Assembly: GCA_964017065.1 (NCBI GenBank) | Contig: OZ024784.1 | Coordinates: 12,319,152-12,383,151 of the forward strand | Reading direction: 5' to 3' | DNA length: 64,000 bases | DNA from: Haliclona indistincta | Taxonomy: Eukaryota > Porifera > Demospongiae > Haplosclerida > Chalinidae | Position numbers and translations under genes: made by a program | Notes under the pieces: generated by a model | Databases searched by the model: none | Seen by the model: the letters and a program-made list of their open reading frames with translations, nothing else | Told to the model about the DNA's origin: nothing | In this document: positions 58,364 to 64,000 of the stretch, piece by piece | How positions within the stretch are numbered: position 1 is the stretch's first letter | Layout: every line of letters begins with the position of its first letter

Positions 58364-59725
58364 CTACACTAGTGTCTCAAGGACGTTTCCTTTCTCAGTT
58401 TCTACAACTATAGTTTTGTGTAGTCTCTCTTCTCTTGCCTCTTGAGCTGGTCTGTGTAGGACTAGCCTATTGCTGTCAGAGAGAAATGATTGCACGGGAA
58501 TTCTACGGTTACACTGGCGCCGGTGAGCAACATCAACTAATACCTACAAATAGATAATGAATCACACAAACACAACTAATTAATGGCTGACTCACATGGA
58601 ATGAAATAGGTTCATGAATGGCGAGCTCTGAGAGGACTTTTCTGTTCAATTGTATGTCACACTAGAAATAGAAATGACACCACAGCATGATTGTTAACAA
58701 CAATACCATACCCTGGCTAATCCATTAATCATTCTAGAATAGTTAATGCCATGTTCTTGTGCACCAAAGTTGATTCGTTGGATCCATAACTGCAAGTAGA
58801 AGAAATGAATTTAACTACTATTATATTACTACAAGACTACTGCTGCTATTATTAATACTAAACTAAAAGTACCATAGAACAGAAAATGTTCATGTTAATT
58901 TTTCTGCAATCTGTTTACCAACGAAAATTTTAAATAAGCAAAAATTTTGCACCTTGGTTCCTTTACTATTATTAAACGGTTGTAAAAATACTGCCTAATA
59001 AGGAAGTTTTTCAATGTGGATATAATTTTGTGCCATTATGACTACGCTATTCGAAGTTGTACGTTCCTTGGAAAGATAAGCTCCTGATTCTACTCACTGC
59101 TAAGCTAATGTCACACTGCATAGCCTTGTATCATGCTACTACTAGTGCTGGTTGCCACATCCAATACACATTAGATGAAGAACGAAGCAAAACTACTGTG
59201 CAAGTGAGCCCCAGCACAGTAGTTTCTCATTTGGATGCTATTAGCCTTTCTATCAGACAAAGAGTGTCAAATTCTGCTTGCCAGCAGATACTGCACGTGT
59301 GTATTATTTTTGGTGGTGAAGTTCAGTGTGCTCTTTTTTAATCACCGAGTCACCTGGCGAAAATTTGATGGCATACATTTTTTAATAGTAGTTACACGTT
59401 CAAGTGAAAAGTATCTATTTTAGGCACAACTTTATCCTCTCCTTATGGGCCTCTGTGATCTGTCGTGGAACTGTGAACTTCCACATCTTAGATAACTCTA
59501 AATGAAATTCCTCTTCGAAGAGCAATGAGGTGCACCACTCAAGAAGAAGTGATAAAAAAGTTAGGAACTCAGCAACTTGGACAAATAGACATGAGCCTTT
59601 CACTCTCCAGTGAGCAGCCATCTAGCTCATTTCGTCAGAAACTGCCAAGGTTTGGAAGCAATAAAAGGATACAAGATTGAGTTTTTAATTACAAATAAAT
59701 CACCAACCCCAAGAGGTAACTCCAC

Positions 59726-59792
<67 letters not shown>

Positions 59793-62362
59793 GATAGAGG
59801 AGGAAGCGCCAGACATCAAGGTTGAGGTGATGGGTTCTGAACTGAGAACACGGCCAGAGAGGCAGGAGCCAAGACCAACATAATGATAGAGCTGATTTCC
59901 CGAATTCTGTCTGGAAGTAGCAAAACCTGAGAAGTCGTACGGCCATGCATGTACTCATGGCTCTGTAGCGCATGACAGCAACCAAATTGCAAAAAAGCCT
60001 CTGATCTTTTGTACAAAATAATAATTATGTGGGAGATCGCTGCCTACAAACGATCAGAGGCTTTTTTGAAATATTGCTTGCTGTCAAGCACTACAGAGCC
60101 TTGAGTGCATGCCTGAGCGTGCGACTTCTCAGGCTTTGCTACTTCCAGACAGAATTTGAGAAATCGGCTCTGAACAATTGTGCGCTGTGATGAAGAGAAC
60201 AGCTAGAGCCGATCTGTAGTAGATCGCATGAAGCATGTAGAAATGAGATGTATCAAACACGCTTTTGGCCTGGTTTTCGAACCACGATAATTTTGCAGTG
60301 TGCAATGGAAAGTCCTTTATTACTACTTGAATGCAAAGGTAGGTAACTTGCAATCGTCCAGCAGTTGTGACAAGATGTCCAGATGCACTGCTTTGCAGTT
60401 ACCAGGAGTACAAAAATGAATTTATACATTGATTATAATAAGCTCTGGCATCCCCACTTCCACCTTAAAGACTATCTCTAGATGAATGGTACTGTTTAGC
60501 TGCATGTTATGTAGATGTTTGTATGTGAGTATTATGCATTGCATGTATAGACCATTTTAGGCGCTAACAGGCACGAATCTTTGGACCGCCATTTTAACGG
60601 TATTGTGCTGCTGGTAAAACACAAGATATTCGTTTTTTTTTGTGCGCTTGGCAGGCTGCTTTCCACTAGAATATTACATTGCAAGCTTAAGAGTTTACAA
60701 ACGAACATTACTGCCACAATCTCGGTCAAGAAAGCGAAGTTAGCAAGCACGGTTGACTGCTAGAAACCGTTCCAGTTTTGCTGCTGTTCTGTATCAGCCA
60801 AGCTATTATCGATTGGACTGTTCGATCAAGGCCGCTATCCAGTATTGTTTGCCACCCTGATGTAGTTGCGCGTAGACACAGTGTGCCAGTAAAATCGAAC
60901 AAAATGTCAGTAGTTTCGTTCCATATTTCCCGCTTTGCTGGCTGTTCGAGAGATAGAAACGCGCGTTTTCAAGCTCTAGTGACTCATATAAGCAATATAC
61001 TTTCGCTTGTGTGTGCAAAGTATCTAGCTAAGCACGCAAAAAGACGAAACCTTGTGTTTTGCCTGCAGCACAATACCGACAAAATGGTGGCGTCGACACG
61101 GTCATGTCCGGTGTTGTACGGGCGCGCACGGGAAAATGATTAGCGACTAAAATGGTCTATAGAATAATGGAGCCACACTAGTATTGAAAAGCCAGGATCA
61201 ATAACATGTCTATGCACCAGCTTCAAAGCAGCCAACTTGACTTGATAGTTTAAGCAGGTGCGCATGAATTATCATTAGCTAATTACTTTTTGCTGACCAT
61301 ATTTTTTAAATTTCTCTTTAGCTCAGAAAAAGCAAACCTACACTATACATTAGTATTGTTACTGTAAGCAGCACTACAGATAAAAATCAACGCTCTGAGC
61401 TCATTATTGAAAAAACGAGCGGTTTGTGATTGCTCAGTTCTACAGACAAGAGTTTTATCAGGCTGTTATTAGCTACAGAGCATTGTTATATACCTGGTTG
61501 TCGTTCCACGCATGGATTTCCATTCCTCAGCTTCTAAGGCCATCATCCTATCTGCCCACACACCACAATGGCGCCCATAACAGGAGAAAGAAGTTGCCAT
61601 GATTCAAAAGCATGTGTAGAACCATGAAGGACACCAGGCTGCATACCTTAAAGCTATCAGATTCGGAATCAACAAAAACTGCAAACACCAGGTGTCATAT
61701 AATAAAGTGTGTATTATAAATCCGCGTACTTTTATGGAGAGAACAAAAAGTCTGAAACCTCAATGTTATCTAACTAGTAAAAATTAGTTAATTTACTAGT
61801 GAAATCGTATCTTCGCTGCGCATTCCCGCATGGCAGCCGAATGATAAAGCTGCAAGATGCATCTCAGGAGTGGCAGAGCAGGTTTATTGTGGCTGTCAAT
61901 CAAGCAGGCTATCGTTTGCTGATATGCTCTTTCAAGTGTCTCTTTATGGCTCATACCTACCAGTGTTTGACAGCTGTCACCAACTGACTTTTGGCCTATT
62001 TTTAACCCAGCTAACATACAAGACTTCACTTGTGCCAGACCCCTTGCAGTAATATTATGCCTTGTCACTATCCCAGTGTTTTGCGACATTGGAAATGGTT
62101 TTATGCCCATGTCTGCAACGCTTAAAACCATGCCCACCTTCCTCATGTCTCGTTTCTTGAGCCTTCTCCCACGGTAACCATGTAAAAGTGCTTTATGAGC
62201 TGCTCTTACAGCAATGCTGTAACAATTCTTGGCTCTACCACGAAAACCCTGTCACAGATACATAGTAAAGTGGTCATAGTAAAGTGTTCTTTATCTTACC
62301 TTAGTAAGAGCAAATATCTTTGCTCGTTTGACAGCCCTGTTAGCTGGCCCACCACGAACCAT
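58364..62362 (-). CDS. MRPL20: Mitochondrial ribosomal protein bL20m
   Basis: Structural protein of the mitochondrial large ribosomal subunit that binds 16S-type rRNA. Five exons (62362-62300, 62248-62138, 58789-58712, 58661-58596, 58543-58364) encode 165 residues with all phases closed. The sequence follows bacterial L20 closely: FRGRAKNCYSIAVRAAHKAL, YRGRRLKKRDMRK, LWIQRINFGAQEHGINYSR, MINGL, LNRKVLSELAIHEPISF. The C-terminus extends about 40 residues beyond the bacterial protein, as in animals. The start MVRGGPANRAVKRAKIF aligns with the bacterial start. Intron 2 is 3.3 kb and filled with mobile elements, while the others are about 50 nt. The stop codon TAG (58366-58364) lies within the target duplication of a MITE. 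Confidence 0.92.
59731..59789. repeat. (GA)n microsatellite in MRPL20 intron 2
   Basis: Pure GA run of about 59 bp. Confidence 0.9.
59885..60470. mobile_element. Family C element with internal inverted duplication (foldback), MRPL20 intron 2
   Basis: Two arms of about 130 bp, each with TTCTGTCTGGAAGTAGCAAA and AAAAAAGCCTCTGATC, face each other around 60020. The right part continues as the reverse complement of the family C copy at 38871, ending CCACCTTAA near 60468. Confidence 0.7.
60548..61159. mobile_element. MITE, family D, MRPL20 intron 2
   Basis: 612 bp with ends TAGACCATTTTAGGCGCTAA and TTAGCGACTAAAATGGTCTA, flanked by TA on both sides, so a TA target duplication of the mariner/Tc1 kind. 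An internal plus-strand frame (60778-61143) matches no transposase I recognise. Confidence 0.8.
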
Positions 62363-62459
62363 TCTGCTGGCCAGACACCTCAAAATAGCCACGTGCTTAT
62401 TTTTGTGGGTGTGTAGAGGCGGAGCCAGATCCAGCTTGGAAAGACCCTTGGACTGGAAA
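62363..62459. promoter_or_regulatory. 97-bp bidirectional promoter between MRPL20 and IolG-like gene
   Basis: The shortest head-to-head gap in the window. It contains a palindromic E-box CACGTG at 62390-62395 and no TATA box. Shared regulation is inferred from spacing. Confidence 0.55.
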
Positions 62460-63616
62460 ATGGGTTCGTTCTACTCTCGACATCACCCTATTCTCGACTG
62501 TATAACAGTGCCTTTTCTTTCTTATAGCTAACTCGTTCAAGAACAAGAATGTTAATGTTGTGCTGTGTGGCTTCGGTCGTGCCGGCCACATGCATATTGC
62601 TAGCATTCGCCGCAGTACTCGTTGCAGACTCAAGTACATCGTGGATGTAGCCAGCACCGAGAAAGCTATTAAACAGTTCCTTGAAGATTGCAACATGAGT
62701 TCAACCAAGTTTGTTCCAGCTGAGAAGTTCGACACGGTTGTACTACAAGATAGCGAGGTGCAAGCTGTAATGGTCACCACTCCCACTCAGACACATGAAG
62801 AGTACGTTCGCAAATCACTTCAAGCAGGAAAGGCTGTCTTTTGCGAGAAGCCTGTAGCACCAACTATTGAAGCCATCAAAGCATGCTACAAAGAATCGTA
62901 CGATGCTGGGCTACCACTTTTGTGTGCATTCAACCGACGCTTTGATCCTGGGTTTAGGCGTGTATACGAACAAGTAAAAGAGGGCAAGATTGGCAAAGTG
63001 CACATGATCAAGACTACCAGTCGAGACTCTCCACTTCCTCCTATGGCATATTTGAAGCAGTCGCAGGGCATGTTCCACGATTGTGCCGTGCATGATTTGG
63101 ATGTAGTGTGTTGGATCATGGGAGAAACACCGATCGAAGTCTTTGCACAGGGGACTACACAACATCCCAAAATAGTTGCCATGAATGATGTAGATACCAT
63201 AGTTATTGTGTTGAAGTTCCCCAGTGGAGCTCTAGCCACAATCGATCTCAGTCGACACTCAAGCTACGGCTATGATCAGCGCTTGGAGGTTAGCTACAAC
63301 AGCTTGAACTGTTGCTAATATTGTTTATTTCTAGGTTTTTGGAGAGAAGGGTATGGTTGTTTGTAACAATCCATCTGAAGACAGCGTGGTTGTCAGCGGT
63401 TCAACAGGTTTCACTAGTTCACCTTTACTCCATTCCTTCCCTAATCGATACCAAGAGGCATATTACCAGGAATTGGAGCATTTTCTCAGCGCAGTGCTGG
63501 ACTCAAATCAGACATTGTTCGTGACAGAACAAGACACTTTACGCTGCTCCACACTTGCAATAGCTTGTGAAGAGTCCTGTAAAACTAGTCAGGTGCAAAA
63601 GCCCCCGTTTAGTTGA
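62460..63616 (+). CDS. Gfo/Idh/MocA family NAD(P)-dependent oxidoreductase, inositol 2-dehydrogenase (IolG)-like
   Basis: Exons 62460-62499, 62528-63288 and 63335-63616 encode 360 residues. The N-terminal Rossmann fold starts VVLCGFGRAGHMH (G-x-G-x-x-G), followed by VMVTTPTQTHEEYV and the EKP motif (VFCEKPV) whose Lys is catalytic in the family. RRFDPGFRRVYEQVKEGKIG and FHDCAVHDLDVV contain the Asp/His pair of IolG-type inositol dehydrogenases. Likely reaction: oxidation of a cyclitol or sugar hydroxyl with NAD; the exact substrate is unknown because the family is broad. The first exon (MGSFYSRHHPILD) is chosen for phase, ATG context and the GTATAA donor; it is the least certain part. Ends 78 bp from RPB7. 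Confidence 0.85.
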
Positions 63617-63694
63617 AGTCACAGAGACTGATTGTGTGATTTTTTGACTTTATGAGTTAATTTGTAAAAAAAAACTTCAATAGTACAATAATGT

Positions 63695-63927
63695 CTAAGT
63701 GATCAGCCCTGGGGAAGAGAGAGAGAAAGAGTGTGTGAAGAAGACTCTGAAAAGGTAACAGGTGTGCTCTAGCTTACCAAGGTAATCTTCCATAAGTGAT
63801 CCAACTGCAAACTAAAGAAGAAGGATACAACACAAGTTTCTATAGAGATACTTACGATATCATTAGCATCAACTCTTGTTCCAACAACCCTCACTCTAAT
63901 GTAATTCCCTTCTTGGATAACTGCATC
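63695..63927 (-). CDS. POLR2G: RNA polymerase II subunit RPB7, C-terminal exons (gene continues past the right edge)
   Basis: RPB7 pairs with RPB4 in the Pol II stalk and binds nascent RNA. Three exons are visible: 63927-63856, 63811-63778 and 63708-63695. The peptide IRVRVVGTRVDANDIFAVGS, LMEDYLGLIT matches the human end ([25 protein letters not shown]) almost residue for residue. The last exon is only 14 nt and holds the last codons GLIT and TAG. The upstream exons and start are outside the window. Confidence 0.9.
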
Positions 63928-64000
63928 CTGGTTTCATAACGAGGAGAAAATAAAAAGTAGAGAACTGGTACAACTGTTTGGCCGTGTCAAAAATTTCAGT

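Noticed and set aside
61490..61560. Minus-strand exon-like segment (MMALEAEEWKSMRGTTT)
   Set aside because: It interrupts MRPL20 where the bacterial and human proteins are continuous and its phase does not fit; more likely repeat-derived.

Overview
The window is nuclear DNA of an animal and most likely of a demosponge. This is inferred from the gene set (a huge SRCR-domain receptor, an astacin/EGF/CUB mosaic protein, an Ig-type receptor, an ephexin-type RhoGEF, a ciliary DRC12 gene), very short GT-AG introns (often 45-70 nt), AT-rich spacers, dense small inverted-repeat transposons, and the absence of any bacterial operon or ribosome-binding-site signal. I cannot name the species.

Layout, left to right. 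261-2046 (-): N-terminal part of a diacylglycerol lipase that runs off the left edge. 2435-3598 (+): intronless sulfite oxidase of plant type. 3777-4821 (+): single-pass Ig-domain receptor with tyrosine motifs in its tail. 5509-18772 (-): transmembrane receptor with 29 SRCR domains. 19018-24717 (+): ORP1/ORP2-type oxysterol-binding protein. 25764-26711 (+): cytosolic sulfotransferase. 26954-41794 (-), plus a 5' leader exon near 43.2 kb: about 1,948-residue ephexin-like RhoGEF (DH-PH-SH3). 46391-53547 (+): secreted astacin protease with 16 EGF and 7 CUB-type domains. 53829-55009 (-): DRC12/CCDC153. 55201-56940 and 57166-57984 (+): tandem PTPMT1-like phosphatases. 58364-62362 (-): mitochondrial ribosomal protein L20. 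62460-63616 (+): IolG-like Gfo/Idh/MocA oxidoreductase. 63695-63927 (-): 3' end of RNA polymerase II subunit RPB7, cut by the right edge.

The genes alternate strand almost strictly. Four pairs start head-to-head across 97-388 bp and look like shared promoters (DAGL/sulfite oxidase, SRCR/ORP, DRC12/PTPMT1, MRPL20/IolG-like). Several others end tail-to-tail across 78-300 bp. Exon models were built by hand: reading phase closes across every junction of the ORP, RhoGEF, DRC12, PTPMT1, MRPL20, sulfotransferase and IolG-like models. The SRCR and astacin models rest on domain continuity plus selected junctions. The proteins do unrelated jobs (lipid signalling and transfer, sulfur metabolism, adhesion or innate recognition, matrix proteolysis, cilia, mitochondria, transcription), so this is ordinary gene-dense animal sequence rather than a functional cluster.

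Most unusual: a sulfite oxidase lacking the cytochrome b5 domain and ending in a peroxisomal AKL signal; two minisatellites inside the SRCR gene whose repeat units each carry a copy of the 5' splice site; a 124-bp near-identical patch shared by three otherwise diverged CUB domains; three probable GC-AG introns; at least seven families of small inverted-repeat elements, one inserted exactly at the MRPL20 stop codon; and an RFX X-box next to the DRC12 start.
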